A stretch of DNA of 64,000 bases from Methylomonas paludis (GCF_018734325.1 NZ_CP073754.1:682001-746000), one strand, 5' to 3'. Shown: positions 38,414 through 49,098, counted from the first letter of the stretch. Notes: a model not told the origin generated them from the letters alone. A program made the numbers and translations.

Positions 38414-40153
38414 TTAATACACGTCGCGGACGTAACGCTTGTCTTTTTTCAGCTGATTGACATACTCAACCGCTTCCAGCAGACTTTTTTTGCCGTGAAT
38501 GCGGATTACCTCATGCAGAGCTTGATCAACGTCTTTGGCCATTCGATAAGCGTCACCGCAAACAAAGAAATAACCGCCTTGTTCCAGCCAGGCATACAAC
38601 TCCGCACCATGTTCTATCATGCGATCCTGGACATAGATTTTCTGTTCCTGGTCACGGGAGAAGGCCAAATCCAGCCTGGTCAGCACGCCTTCAGCCTGTA
38701 AGGTCTCGATTTCTTCGCGATAGATAAAATCGGTTGCCGCATTGCGGTCACCAAAAAACAACCAGTTTTTACCGCTAGCCTGACGGAACTGGCGTTCCTG
38801 CAAAAAAGCGCGGAATGGTGCTATACCGGTGCCGGGGCCGACCATAATCATCGGCAGGCTGTCATCACTGGGTACTCTGAAATTGCTGTTGGGCGAGAAA
38901 AATATTTTTACATCAGTATCTGCAGTCACCAGATCGGCCAGATAAGTTGAGCACACCCCTTTATGCTGGCGGCCATGACCAGAGTAACGCACACTGGCTA
39001 CGGTCAAGTGCACAGTATCAGGATGTTTTTTGCCGCTGGAGGAAATCGAATAAGCCCGGTGCTGCAGCGGTTTTAACAGACGCAGAAATTCGGCGGCAGA
39101 AAACTCGGCGCCAGGAAACTGCAGCAGTAAATCCAGAATATCGCGGCCCCATAAATAAGCGGACAGTTTTTCCTTATCGCCGCTGTTGAGCAGAGCATTC
39201 AGTTCCTGATCACCGGAACGTTTGGCAATTTCTTCCAAAAACTCTTTGCCAGGCAGTTTTATTTCATAATAACTGCGTAAAGCTTCCGCTACTGTTAATA
39301 ATTCGCCATTCACAGGTTCTTCTTCGTCACCGTTGCAGTTCAAAGCCTGGAGAATATCTTGGACCAAATCCGGACAGTTGCTGGGTATGACACACAGGGC
39401 ATCGCCAGCTTCATAACTCAGATCGGAGCCGGCTATGGAAATTTCGTAATGGCGGGTTTCTTTGGAAGAATCCAGCGCCGTCAAAATCCGGTTGACCTGT
39501 AATTTGGCCGGAAACGGATTTTTACGGTTATAAGTTGATTTGGCGGCAGGTGCATCGGTATCAATTACCGCTACCGTCTCGGCGCCCTCGGCCATTAACG
39601 GTATTACCTCGCTTAGCCATTGTGCGGCAGGAGCCTCAAAATCCACATCACAATTGACCCGATCAAAAATACGCGTTGCGCCCAATTCCTGCAAACGATT
39701 ATCCCAATCAATACCGGCCTGACAGAATAAATCATAACTGGTATCGCCTAAAGCCAGCACCGAATAATTGATGCCTTCCAGATTCGGCGCAGCTTCGCTA
39801 TTAGCGGCATCCCACAGCAGCTCGGCATTATCCGGCATGGCCCCTTCGCCGTAAGTACTGGTGATAATCAGCAGATAAGCCATACCAGCCAATTGACCGA
39901 TTTCAACCTTATCCATGCTTTTAACGATGGGCAGCAAACCATGACTTTTGGCTTTGGCAGCAGCATCGTTGGCCAGAGATTCAGAATTGCCGGTTTGAGT
40001 GCCGTACAGAATATGCAGGACACGGGCATTGCTTTGATTGACACTACTGGCGCTATGCAGCATGTGGCTATGCATGCCGGCAAAAAAACCGGCCAGCCAG
40101 GCGCGTTGGGTATCACTATAAGGAGCGTTTTCTGGGATAAAAGGTGCTTTCAT
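38414..40153 (-). CDS. cysJ: Diflavin reductase, CysJ-like (sulfite reductase flavoprotein)
   Basis: A 579-residue protein with an N-terminal FMN flavodoxin domain (ILYGTQTGNSESLANDAAAKA), a FAD-binding domain (YEAGDALCVIPSN, RAYSISSS, GVCSTYLADL) and an NADPH domain (MVGPGTGIAPFRAFLQER). It ends KRYVRDVY, like CysJ. It would pass electrons from NADPH to a sulfite reductase hemoprotein, but no cysI is in the window, so another acceptor is possible. It lies 92 bp downstream of gltB in the same direction. Confidence 0.85.
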   Translation of the reverse strand: MKAPFIPENAPYSDTQRAWLAGFFAGMHSHMLHSASSVNQSNARVLHILYGTQTGNSESLANDAAAKAKSHGLLPIVKSMDKVEIGQLAGMAYLLIITSTYGEGAMPDNAELLWDAANSEAAPNLEGINYSVLALGDTSYDLFCQAGIDWDNRLQELGATRIFDRVNCDVDFEAPAAQWLSEVIPLMAEGAETVAVIDTDAPAAKSTYNRKNPFPAKLQVNRILTALDSSKETRHYEISIAGSDLSYEAGDALCVIPSNCPDLVQDILQALNCNGDEEEPVNGELLTVAEALRSYYEIKLPGKEFLEEIAKRSGDQELNALLNSGDKEKLSAYLWGRDILDLLLQFPGAEFSAAEFLRLLKPLQHRAYSISSSGKKHPDTVHLTVASVRYSGHGRQHKGVCSTYLADLVTADTDVKIFFSPNSNFRVPSDDSLPMIMVGPGTGIAPFRAFLQERQFRQASGKNWLFFGDRNAATDFIYREEIETLQAEGVLTRLDLAFSRDQEQKIYVQDRMIEHGAELYAWLEQGGYFFVCGDAYRMAKDVDQALHEVIRIHGKKSLLEAVEYVNQLKKDKRYVRDVY

Positions 40154-40245
40154 TTTATTACCATGGTTAGACAGTTATGACTGTCCAGTCACAAAATTTG
40201 AGTCATGCCTATCCGGCCGGGGGTGTTGCCACCCCAAGACACAGA

Positions 40246-43200
40246 TCAGGCTGGCTCGCTTTCCAACAGGCCTTGAACGATAGCCAGACTTTCCAGACTG
40301 GCCAAGTTTTTATCCACTGTAGGTACACCGGCCAAGGCGGCACGATTGATGTTATCCTGTTCGATAATCCAGGCCGTAGAGCCTATCGAATAAATGCTTT
40401 GCACATCGCGCAGCATTAAAGTGGTTTTATAATCGCTCAAACGTTTTGCCGCCATCATGGCCGCTAGTTGCTCATCCGTATATTGGCTGTAAGCTTCGCG
40501 GATATTCTTGATCAATTCATCTTGAAGCTTGCGCGGTCTGTCAATGATCAATTGATAAGCTTGCTTTTCTATCTGTTCCGCGGTGGCAGTGATGCCGGCT
40601 TTAAGCAATTGTTCTTTAGCCAGTTGTTGGGCTTTGTCTATCACTGCAAAACTGTTGATCAGTTTCAGGGTCAGTTCGCCATCCGTTTCCCCATAACCGG
40701 GAATCGCACCGGCAAACAAGGCAGTTTTATGTTGATAAGCCTGTTTGATCTGAGCAATTTGCTGCTGAGCAAACGCGACAGCCAGCTCTTCTATCATGGC
40801 TTTGCGATCCATGGTTTGACTCAGGAATTCCGCAGTCTGGGTTTTATACAACCATAAGGGCAGAGCATATTTGAAATGATGGCGTTCAACCGACCAGTTG
40901 GCCAAAATGGCTTTGGCTTTTTCCGAACCGGTATGCTCGATATGCTGTTCCAACATGTACAGAATATACTGTTCATGGCTGGCTGCGGCACTGGATGCCT
41001 CGCTCACGCTATGAATAGATACCGAGCTGGCATCATACAGACCAGACAATCGATTATCAGGGTCGTATTGATAAGCATTACCGCCGGACATACCGGTGCA
41101 GAAGCCTTTACCAAATCCGCCCAGATTCAGCACCGCGCCGTTAATCATATATTCGCAGCCAAAATCGCCCACACCTTCCACAACCGCCATTGCACCGGAG
41201 TTACGTACTGCGAAGCGGTCACCAGCCTCGCCATTGACAAACAGCTTGCCGCCAGATGCGCCGAACAGGGCAAAGTTGCCGATCAGCACATTCTGGCCGG
41301 GCAGATTGGAACCGCCACCAGGCGATTTGATCACTATTACGCCACCGCAAGCGGTTTTGCCCACGCCATCGTTACAGGTACCGGTATGTTCCAAGCGCAT
41401 GCCATCGTTATTAAAGGCAGCATAACTTTGTCCGGCTGAACCATAAGTACGCACAATAATGCTGTCATCCGGCAGATAACGGCGGCCATGCTGATTGGTA
41501 TAAATCAGCGGGTTGGCAGCAATTTCTTCAGGGCTTAATTCGTAAGCCAGTAAGCGCTCCACATCGATTGCCGTTTGGCCGCCTACCGATTTATTGCGGT
41601 TATTCAGTTTAAATTCCGGACCTTCAATAATCACTTGAGAACGTTTGTGCTCAAATAACTCGGTTTTGACTTTAGCAAAAATTTTATCGTCTATGGCAAA
41701 ATCTTTTTCCAGATACACCGGCTCAGCAATTTTAATTACTGCCACTTTGGTCAGCAGTTTTTGCAAATGCAGCTGGCCTATCATATTCGGATGATTAATC
41801 AAATGTAACAGCTCGGTTTTACCGCGAATTTCCTGTAGACTGCTATAGCCCAGATCAGCCAGAATTTCCCGAACTTCGTGGGCCAGATTCATAAAATACT
41901 GGGCCAGAACCCGTGGATCACCTTTAAACTCTTCATGTGCGGTGGTCAAGCCGGCCGGACAGCGAATATTACAGTTTTTCGCCATCACGCACCGCAGCAT
42001 CATTAGCGCCGTGGTGCCGAATTCAAACGAATCGCCGCCCAGGATAGCTGATTTAACCACATCCACGCCATTTTGATGAGCAGCACTGCAACGTAAAATC
42101 ACCTTGTCACGCAGACCGTTAACCGCCAATGCCTGATGGACTTCGGCAATACCGATTTCCGGCGAACGCCCAGTGTTTTTCAGACTGGTCACCGCTGCCG
42201 CGCCGGTGCCGCCGGTGTTGCCGGCCACGTTAATCACATCTGCGCCGGCTTTCGCCACACCCACCGCGATGGTGCCTATGCCTTCAGAAGACACCAGTTT
42301 GACTACTACTCGCACCCGGGCGGCTTTGGCATCGTGAATTAATTGGCCTAAATCCTCAATCGAGTAAGTGTCGTGATGCGGTGGCGGGCTTACCAGTTCC
42401 ACCTTGGGTGTACCGCCACGTAAGGCGGCAATTTCAACCGACACTTTTGGCGCCGGTAACTGACCGCCTTCACCTGGTTTTGCACCCTGACCGATTTTGA
42501 TTTCAATTTCCTCCAGATTAGGATCGGCCAGATAACCGGCCCAGACGCCAAAGCGGCCGGAAGCAAATTGTTTGATTTTACTGGAGCGAATGGTGCCAAA
42601 CCGGCTGGAATGTTCACCGCCTTCCCCGGAGTTACTCATCGCGCCGGCGATATTGGTACCTTGAGCCACTGCTTCATGTGCTTCGGCCAGCAAAGCGCCA
42701 TGACTCATCGCGCCGGATGCCAGTTTTGCCGTAATTTCATGAGCAGGCTGCACCTTGGCCAGAGCGATAGGTTCACGGCTGCTGAGGATGTTGCTAAGAT
42801 ACTGATAAGCCAGGCTGTTCTGATCAGCCACCGTCACGCTCAGATCATCAGTGCCGATAGTCAACTTAAACGCATCTGCACCAAAACGTGCGGATAAATG
42901 CGCGGCCAGCGCCTGTAAGCGTGCTGAACTGGATTGGCCGCTGAAACGGATTTTGAACTGCTGGGTATCAACAGTGCTGACCTGCAAGCCGCGAATCACA
43001 TAATTATTATTGCCGAGCAGATTCTGGCTACCCAGCAATTTATCAAACTCTGCCTGAGTTTCAGCGCTGCTGATATCAGCTGGAAATGCCATGACATCCC
43101 GCAAAGCAGCTGGTCGTTTAGCTCGTTCCAGAGACAGATTATGTGTGAAGCTGCGGTAAGCTGGGGTAATACCAAAACCGTCAATCTGAGCCGGAGTACG

Positions 43201-45729
43201 TTTTTCGTAACCAAAATCCAGATAGGCCGTATCGCTGGCCGCGCTGGCCTGCGGTTGGGGAATATACAGAATGGCCTCATCGGTCATATTGATATATTCA
43301 CGTACTGCAGTATTGCCAAAAGTATGTCCCGCGCCTTCTTGACGCTCTTTGAACAGACCCAGGAACGGAATATCGTTTTCATCCTGTACCGACAAGGCTT
43401 TATGGTGCCATTCGGTAGCGCTGGCAGCAATATCGGTATAACGGGCGCCGCCTACCGATGCATGAATATTGGGAAAATAACGTTTCAGATTATCTTCATC
43501 AGTATCCAGATAATTGGATTCAAAAAACTCGCCGCCGATATAGCTTTCTGCGGTACACAGGCCGAATTTGCCCATGGTTTTCATCAGCGATTTTTCCACG
43601 CCTTTCTGATAATTGTATAAGGCTTTTTCACGTGCAGCTTGATCGGCATATTCGGTCAATACCCGGTTATGCACACTGACTGGACAAATCGCCGAAGCGC
43701 CAAAGCCCAGAATGGTAGCCACATCATGGGGACTGACAGCTTGGCCGGTTTCCATGATCAATGAAGAGTTAAAGCGTAAACCCTGTTTAACCAATTGCTG
43801 ATTGGCGGCAGCTACCATCAGCAGGGCCGGAATGGCTGCCCGTTGGGTGCTGATATTGACATCGCTAAGAATAATAATCCCAACATTGTCACGTGCTGCT
43901 GCAGCAACTTGATCGGCTACCAACTGCACGGCTTGCTCCAGGGCATGCTCATTCTTGGCGGCACTATCAAAGTCCGGGCTGTACAGCATTTCCAGCGTCA
44001 CCGTTTTTACCCGGTCCTGACGACGGATTTGTTCAAGCTGGGTACGTTGCAGAATCGGTGTTTCTATCATCAACTGCTGGCTTTGCTCAGCAGAAAAGGT
44101 AGGTTTCGCTCCCAAGGCGACCCGTAAGGTCATACCATCACTTTCTCGCAGCGAATCCAGCGGTGGATTGGTCACCTGAGCAAAACGCTGGCTGAAATAG
44201 CGGAACATGCCGCCTTCTGAGCCGCTTAAAGCATTAGGAGTTAGTCCGTAACCCATTGCCGTGACTTTTTCCAAGCCGGTTTGCAGGATCGGGTCAAGCA
44301 GAAATTTAAAACTTTCCTGATTCAGCGAATAAGCGGTATGGCGCTGGTTAATACCCAGACTGTGGTCATTGCTGATGTCGGCAAATTCAACTTTTGGTAA
44401 ATCGCGGATATGAATGCAGCGTGCTTTAAGTAGCGCTTGGTAATTTTTGGCTTTAGCCAGTTTTTCCAGAACCTGATGGCTGTCCAGAGATTCGCCGGTA
44501 CTGTGATCAAAATACACCATACCGCCGGCTTCAATCCGGCCACGCCGTAATACTTCTTCAGGTGGAAAGTCGATTTGACCTGCTTCCGACATCACCGCCA
44601 GATAGTCGGTGGTTTCCACTGAACGTAATGGCCTTAAGCCTAGTCTGTCCAGGCGAGCGCCAACCCGGATACCATCGTTGAAAACCAGCGCGGCCGGACC
44701 ATCGTTTTTTTCCTCGTACAGGCTGAAATATTCCAGCATCGCCCGTACTTCCTCAGATAGAGAGTTGTCGTTTTCCCAGGCCGGCGGCATCATCGCTAAA
44801 ATGGCTGTGACTATGTCCAGACCATCTTCATTAATGCGGCGGGTCAAGGTTTGATCCAGACGACCAGAGTCCGATTGGCCGCGCGGGAATACCAAATGCT
44901 TGTTGTTTTGTCTGGCGATTGCGTTTTCGCTCAGCCGGTTTTTCTTATCGGTGTTCAGCTCGCCGTTATGTGCCATATAACGGAAGGGTTGGGCCATAGT
45001 AGTGGCCGGCGCGGTATTGGTGGAAAATCGGGTATGGAAAAACAGCGTGCTGATTTCATGGTCAGTGTCGTACAAATCCACAAAATATGGGATCACCTCA
45101 CCCGAATTCAAGCGGCCTTTGTAAACCTGAGTACGCGAACTCATGGACAGCGGATAAAAACCGCTTAGCTCAGAACGCACAAAACTGGCGGCCTCTATCG
45201 CTAACAGCGCTTTTTGAATATGGCTTTCAAACAGTTCATGTTTGGCGGTTTTCAAGTGCTGTGGCCGACCGAAAATCACCTGTTTGATATTTAATTGGGC
45301 TTTGCGGGCAGCTTCATTGATTTTGCTGGCGTCAACCGGCACATCCCGCCATTTAATAATAGGTAAATCAAATTCAAGAAAATGTTTTTCGATCAGATCG
45401 GTGGCTTCCCGATCATACTGCAAATGATTTTCCGGATAAAAGAAGTTGGCTACGCCAAAATCACCCAGCTCCAGTGTGGCCAGGGCGGTAATCTTGCGGA
45501 AGAATTTTAAGGACAGGTCTATATTCACTCCGGCGCCGTCACCGATACCCTCGGCGCTCATGCCGCCACGATGCGGGATAGTACAAAGCGCCTGATGTGA
45601 CAAAGTCAGCACATCATGGGTTTGCTTGCTGTCTTTACGGGTAATAAAACCAACCCCGCAGCTATCCTGCGATAAATCGGCATCGTAAAGCATGGGTGTT
45701 GCATTGTTTTTCTGGGCGGTTTTATTCAT
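40246..45729 (-). CDS. gltB: Glutamate synthase large subunit, extended form
   Basis: An 1827-residue GltB homolog. After a propeptide of about 23 residues the amidotransferase nucleophile is in DSCGVGFITRKD. The central and FMN domains follow (SNSGEGGEHSSRFGTIRSSKIKQFASGRFGVWAGYL, KPGEGGQLPAPKV), then the iron-sulfur cysteines in CVMAKNCNIRCPAGLTT and a complete GXGXG helix domain. Typical GltB has about 1500 residues; here roughly 200 extra residues follow position 1630, with more inserted before the FMN domain. No gltD lies beside it, so the electron donor is unclear. Confidence 0.9.
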   Translation of the reverse strand: MNKTAQKNNATPMLYDADLSQDSCGVGFITRKDSKQTHDVLTLSHQALCTIPHRGGMSAEGIGDGAGVNIDLSLKFFRKITALATLELGDFGVANFFYPENHLQYDREATDLIEKHFLEFDLPIIKWRDVPVDASKINEAARKAQLNIKQVIFGRPQHLKTAKHELFESHIQKALLAIEAASFVRSELSGFYPLSMSSRTQVYKGRLNSGEVIPYFVDLYDTDHEISTLFFHTRFSTNTAPATTMAQPFRYMAHNGELNTDKKNRLSENAIARQNNKHLVFPRGQSDSGRLDQTLTRRINEDGLDIVTAILAMMPPAWENDNSLSEEVRAMLEYFSLYEEKNDGPAALVFNDGIRVGARLDRLGLRPLRSVETTDYLAVMSEAGQIDFPPEEVLRRGRIEAGGMVYFDHSTGESLDSHQVLEKLAKAKNYQALLKARCIHIRDLPKVEFADISNDHSLGINQRHTAYSLNQESFKFLLDPILQTGLEKVTAMGYGLTPNALSGSEGGMFRYFSQRFAQVTNPPLDSLRESDGMTLRVALGAKPTFSAEQSQQLMIETPILQRTQLEQIRRQDRVKTVTLEMLYSPDFDSAAKNEHALEQAVQLVADQVAAAARDNVGIIILSDVNISTQRAAIPALLMVAAANQQLVKQGLRFNSSLIMETGQAVSPHDVATILGFGASAICPVSVHNRVLTEYADQAAREKALYNYQKGVEKSLMKTMGKFGLCTAESYIGGEFFESNYLDTDEDNLKRYFPNIHASVGGARYTDIAASATEWHHKALSVQDENDIPFLGLFKERQEGAGHTFGNTAVREYINMTDEAILYIPQPQASAASDTAYLDFGYEKRTPAQIDGFGITPAYRSFTHNLSLERAKRPAALRDVMAFPADISSAETQAEFDKLLGSQNLLGNNNYVIRGLQVSTVDTQQFKIRFSGQSSSARLQALAAHLSARFGADAFKLTIGTDDLSVTVADQNSLAYQYLSNILSSREPIALAKVQPAHEITAKLASGAMSHGALLAEAHEAVAQGTNIAGAMSNSGEGGEHSSRFGTIRSSKIKQFASGRFGVWAGYLADPNLEEIEIKIGQGAKPGEGGQLPAPKVSVEIAALRGGTPKVELVSPPPHHDTYSIEDLGQLIHDAKAARVRVVVKLVSSEGIGTIAVGVAKAGADVINVAGNTGGTGAAAVTSLKNTGRSPEIGIAEVHQALAVNGLRDKVILRCSAAHQNGVDVVKSAILGGDSFEFGTTALMMLRCVMAKNCNIRCPAGLTTAHEEFKGDPRVLAQYFMNLAHEVREILADLGYSSLQEIRGKTELLHLINHPNMIGQLHLQKLLTKVAVIKIAEPVYLEKDFAIDDKIFAKVKTELFEHKRSQVIIEGPEFKLNNRNKSVGGQTAIDVERLLAYELSPEEIAANPLIYTNQHGRRYLPDDSIIVRTYGSAGQSYAAFNNDGMRLEHTGTCNDGVGKTACGGVIVIKSPGGGSNLPGQNVLIGNFALFGASGGKLFVNGEAGDRFAVRNSGAMAVVEGVGDFGCEYMINGAVLNLGGFGKGFCTGMSGGNAYQYDPDNRLSGLYDASSVSIHSVSEASSAAASHEQYILYMLEQHIEHTGSEKAKAILANWSVERHHFKYALPLWLYKTQTAEFLSQTMDRKAMIEELAVAFAQQQIAQIKQAYQHKTALFAGAIPGYGETDGELTLKLINSFAVIDKAQQLAKEQLLKAGITATAEQIEKQAYQLIIDRPRKLQDELIKNIREAYSQYTDEQLAAMMAAKRLSDYKTTLMLRDVQSIYSIGSTAWIIEQDNINRAALAGVPTVDKNLASLESLAIVQGLLESEPA

Positions 45730-46119
45730 TAGCTATCCAGATCCTGTCGTACCGGTTTAATGCACGCTACCGGGTTGTCACCGGGCAGACATGCTGTTTA
45801 TGGTGTTTCTGCCTGCTGCGTGTTAGAGTCACGTTAGTGGCGACTAAAACCAGCGTATGTCTTAAGTGATTTTCGGTTAGCGAAACTCACTAATGATACC
45901 ACGCACAGCAAGCGCTGTCATGCCTTGCAATCCAAAATGGCAGCGAATCGCTTAGGTTTATATCGTTGTGCGAGTTTGAAGCTGGGCATCTGCGTAATTT
46001 AATCAAAAAACAGCGTGTTAATGGTCTGTAGGGCTCATCATACATGACAATACAAAAAATTAAATACGTTATATGCATAGATTTCGGCTTTATTTTTAAA
46101 CTTTTAAAGAAGTATCGGT
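45730..46119. other. Divergent intergenic region gltB/ubi hydroxylase
   Basis: A 390-bp gap with the promoters of both divergent genes. I see no gene or strong hairpin. The part next to the hydroxylase gene is AT-rich. Confidence 0.5.
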
Positions 46120-47334
46120 ATGCAACAAGAATTTGATGTAGTGGTTGTGGGTGGCGGCATGGTCGGTGCTGCGGTCGCCTGTTGTTTGGGCGGCAGCAAT
46201 TTACAGGTGGCTGTTATTGAAGCGCAGACTCCAGCCGAGTTTTCCGCAGAGCAGCCCCATGATCTGAGAGTTTCGGCTTTGAGTATTGCCTCCAAAAAAA
46301 TACTGGAGAGTATAGGAGCCTGGCCGGGCATCCTGGCGCGGCGCGCCTGTCCGTTTCGGCGCATGCGGGTATGGGAAAATCAGGGTGACACCACTTTTAA
46401 CAGCAATGATATCGCCTATCCTGAGTTGGGTTATATCGTCGAAAACCGCATTACCCAGTTGGCCTTGCTGGAAACACTCGGCCAGTTCAGCAATATCCAG
46501 CTGTTTATGCCGCAAACTATCAGCAAAATCAACTATACGGCAGCGGGTTCCAGCATTCAACTGGCAGACGGCAGCACCTTGCAAGCCAAACTGTTGGTAG
46601 CTGCTGACGGCGGCCAATCACGGCTCAGACAAACTGTCGGTATCGGTGTGACCAGTTGGGATTATAATCAGCACGCGCTGGTGATTTATCTGGAAACAGC
46701 CTACCCGCAACAAGATATAACCTGGCAGCGTTTCCTCCCCAGCGGTCCTCAGGCTTTTTTACCGCTCACCGGCCACTACGGCTCTATCGTCTGGTATCAC
46801 AATCCCGATGAAGTACGGCGTCTGCAAGCCTTGCCGTATCAACAGCTTCAGGCTGAATTGGTTGCGGCTTTTCCGGACTGCCTGGGTGAAATCAAACAAA
46901 TCCTCGGCGTCACCAGCTTTCCACTCAAACGCCAGCATGCCCAGCATTACGTCAAACCTGGGGTAGCCCTGGTCGGCGATGCTGCGCACATGATCAATCC
47001 GCTGGCCGGGCAGGGGGTCAATATCGGCTTTCTGGATGCCGCCGCTCTGGCTGAAGTATTAATACAAGCCGAACAGCAAGGTAAAAACATTGCCGACCTT
47101 GGGGTGTTGCAGCAATACGAAAAACTGCGCCGTAACCAGAATTTGAAAATGATGACCGTGATGGATATGTTCTACCGTTTTTTCAGCAACGACATTCTGC
47201 CGGTGAAACTGCTCAGAAACATAGGCTTGGGTTTTGCCCAGCACATCACTCCATTACGCATCAAAGTCATGAAAGAAGCCATGGGCCTGGAAGGCAGTTT
47301 GCCCAAACTGGCGCGTGGTCAAACCTTGAACTGA
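46120..47334 (+). CDS. FAD monooxygenase of ubiquinone synthesis (UbiH/UbiF/VisC family)
   Basis: A 404-residue flavin hydroxylase. It has the N-terminal FAD motif VVVGGGMVGAAVACCL, the family DG motif (LVAADGGQSRLRQ) and the second FAD motif GVALVGDAAHMINPLAGQGVNIGFLDA. These enzymes hydroxylate the ring of ubiquinone precursors. Which position it acts on (UbiF-, UbiH- or UbiI-like) cannot be settled by eye; the spacing and the MDMFYRFFSND segment favour the UbiF/UbiI side. It stands alone between terminator-like hairpins and a divergent gltB. Confidence 0.87.
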   Translation: MQQEFDVVVVGGGMVGAAVACCLGGSNLQVAVIEAQTPAEFSAEQPHDLRVSALSIASKKILESIGAWPGILARRACPFRRMRVWENQGDTTFNSNDIAYPELGYIVENRITQLALLETLGQFSNIQLFMPQTISKINYTAAGSSIQLADGSTLQAKLLVAADGGQSRLRQTVGIGVTSWDYNQHALVIYLETAYPQQDITWQRFLPSGPQAFLPLTGHYGSIVWYHNPDEVRRLQALPYQQLQAELVAAFPDCLGEIKQILGVTSFPLKRQHAQHYVKPGVALVGDAAHMINPLAGQGVNIGFLDAAALAEVLIQAEQQGKNIADLGVLQQYEKLRRNQNLKMMTVMDMFYRFFSNDILPVKLLRNIGLGFAQHITPLRIKVMKEAMGLEGSLPKLARGQTLN

Positions 47335-47349
47335 AGCTGATCTGATGTT

Positions 47350-47415
47350 GCGTGGACAGTTTTTTGAGTCCACGCCAACACCTGGTGAAGTTATATCCAC
47401 CCTCGCGTAGGGTGG
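47350..47415 (+). terminator. Two hairpins after the hydroxylase gene
   Basis: GCGTGGAC/GTCCACGC (47350-47357 with 47368-47375) with a T-rich loop, then CCACCCT/AGGGTGG (47397-47403 with 47409-47415). They lie between convergent genes and could end transcription from both sides. No T-run follows either. Confidence 0.5.
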
Positions 47416-47499
47416 GTTAGATGTACTCCCAAATAGCGCTTATTTCGACAAAACTTTCCCGCACATCGTAACCCAGCGCTCTGTATTTCCAGGCTAATG

Positions 47500-47808
47500 T
47501 TAGCCAGCCAGATCGACTTGTACCAAAACCCAGGGCTTTACCACCACAGCCCAGACGCTGCGTTGTTCATCCAGCCAGGCTTGAGCTTGGGTGTCACTCA
47601 CCAATCCCACCAATCCGGTTTCCAGCCAACTCGCCACCTGGGTTTTATTGTCGGCAGCAAACTCACACGCCACCTCAACCAGATCCAGTTTATCACTCAC
47701 GGCAACCGCCAGACCTCCGGCAAAAAAGCGCAATAACTCCGCCCAGGCGATGCGTGAAGTTTCTAGATTAACTTTGGCTTTTTCCAGCGAAATGTCAGCA
47801 GCAGTCAT
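47500..47808 (-). CDS. DUF2288 family protein
   Basis: A 102-residue protein with the DUF2288 pattern: AKVNLETSRIAWAELLRFFAGGLAVAVSDKLDLVEVACEFAADNK and a C-terminal WAVVVKPWVLVQ. It is cytoplasmic by appearance. Function unknown. It is convergent with the Ubi hydroxylase gene and divergent from the TPR-like gene. Confidence 0.85.
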   Translation of the reverse strand: MTAADISLEKAKVNLETSRIAWAELLRFFAGGLAVAVSDKLDLVEVACEFAADNKTQVASWLETGLVGLVSDTQAQAWLDEQRSVWAVVVKPWVLVQVDLAG

Positions 47809-47956
47809 TAAAATTGTCCAGTATCAAAAGGATGCGGTAAGATTGGCAGTTATTTTAGCGCACCGAAAACCGTTTGAATAACCATAAGCACAAAAACCGG
47901 CCTCAATCAGCCAATTCAACAGTTTTTAAAATATTAACAGCTCTCGGGAGTAGGGT

Positions 47957-48664
47957 ATGTCCATCATTAACTCATTAACCAAACGCTCAACACTGGATGC
48001 CGCCATCAAACAAATCGGCAAAGCCCGCAAAAGCGAAGCCGGTTTGGCTGAACAACTCTACAAGGGGGCTTATCAAGGCTTTGCCAAAGTCATCTCCGAT
48101 AATCTCACCATTTCCCAAGCCTTGTACTATTGGGGATTCGGTCTGCTCCATCAGGCAGAACAACAAGATCCCGAGCAGGCTATAGCCACTTTGGAAGATG
48201 CCGTATCCAAATTTTCTTTCTGTCTGCTCATCGCCCCCCATTACCTTGGTGCGGCTATCGATGGCGGTGTGGCCTATATGACACTGGCTCGGCTTAGCAC
48301 TACGGAAGCAAAACCGCGACTATACAGCAAGGCAGAGCAGTTCTTTGAAACAGCCGGCGAAATCCAGAAAGGCAGCGCTGCCTACAATCTGGCCTGCATC
48401 TACGCACTTAAAGGTGACGAAACCGCCTGTCTGAACGCCTTAACCCTGGCCAGACAAACCGGTAGTCTGCCAGACGAGCCGGTCATCCTTCAGGACTCCG
48501 ACTTAGCCAGTATCATTGAAACCGACTGGTTCAAACAATTTATTGCCGATCTGCACACTCAACCGGCAGTCGCAGCAAGCACCAAAACAGAAGCCGTAGA
48601 CATAGATTACGAACCCAAAATGAAGTTGAAAAAAAGCGAAGACTTTGATTATTACTCCAAATAA
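47957..48664 (+). CDS. TPR-like hypothetical protein
   Basis: A 235-residue, mostly helical protein. Helical pairs with TPR character are visible (ALYYWGFGLLHQAEQQDPEQAIATLEDAV, RLYSKAEQFFETAGEIQKGSAAYNLACIYALKGDETACLNALTLA). The last 35 residues are charged and look unstructured. No signal peptide. A GGGAG site precedes the ATG. I do not recognise a specific family; it is probably a protein-interaction module. Confidence 0.6.
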   Translation: MSIINSLTKRSTLDAAIKQIGKARKSEAGLAEQLYKGAYQGFAKVISDNLTISQALYYWGFGLLHQAEQQDPEQAIATLEDAVSKFSFCLLIAPHYLGAAIDGGVAYMTLARLSTTEAKPRLYSKAEQFFETAGEIQKGSAAYNLACIYALKGDETACLNALTLARQTGSLPDEPVILQDSDLASIIETDWFKQFIADLHTQPAVAASTKTEAVDIDYEPKMKLKKSEDFDYYSK

Positions 48665-49098
48665 CTAAGTCCTGCTAGCCTCCTTTTTTTATTGATGCCG
48701 CTGGTTTGGTTTAAGAATTGTTTTGCGCTTAAGCCAAACAGCTGATTCCCCGCAGTTGTCATTACGGCTGATGCTTTGTGCCATGCCCATGCGATCTAAT
48801 GCCCACGATATTCTTGCCGGCATACTGGGTAACACTCCCAAACAAGTCGATCTCGACATTCTAGCCAGTCCGGCAATATTCATACTCAGCTGATATTTTA
48901 AATGCCGGGTTTATTAAACCTTTTAGTTTGTGCTGGTATATTCGTGAGTATTTGTTGTCATTAATGTGTAATAACGCCAATTTTCAAGGTATTATAAAAA
49001 TCATGATAGAATCAGTTGGTCTGTTAATAAGTAATTGTGGCTTAATAGATGGATTAATTAAACGGTATTTAATTTGAAATTAAACAGGAGTGTTGATT
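48665..49098. other. Intergenic region before the tail-spike-like gene
   Basis: A 434-bp AT-rich stretch. A short plus-strand frame near 48784-48894 (MPMRSNAHDILAGILGNTPKQVDLDILASPA) could be a gene remnant, but I cannot place it. No hairpin terminator is evident apart from a T-run at 48682-48690. The last 150 bp probably hold the promoter of the next gene. Confidence 0.4.
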
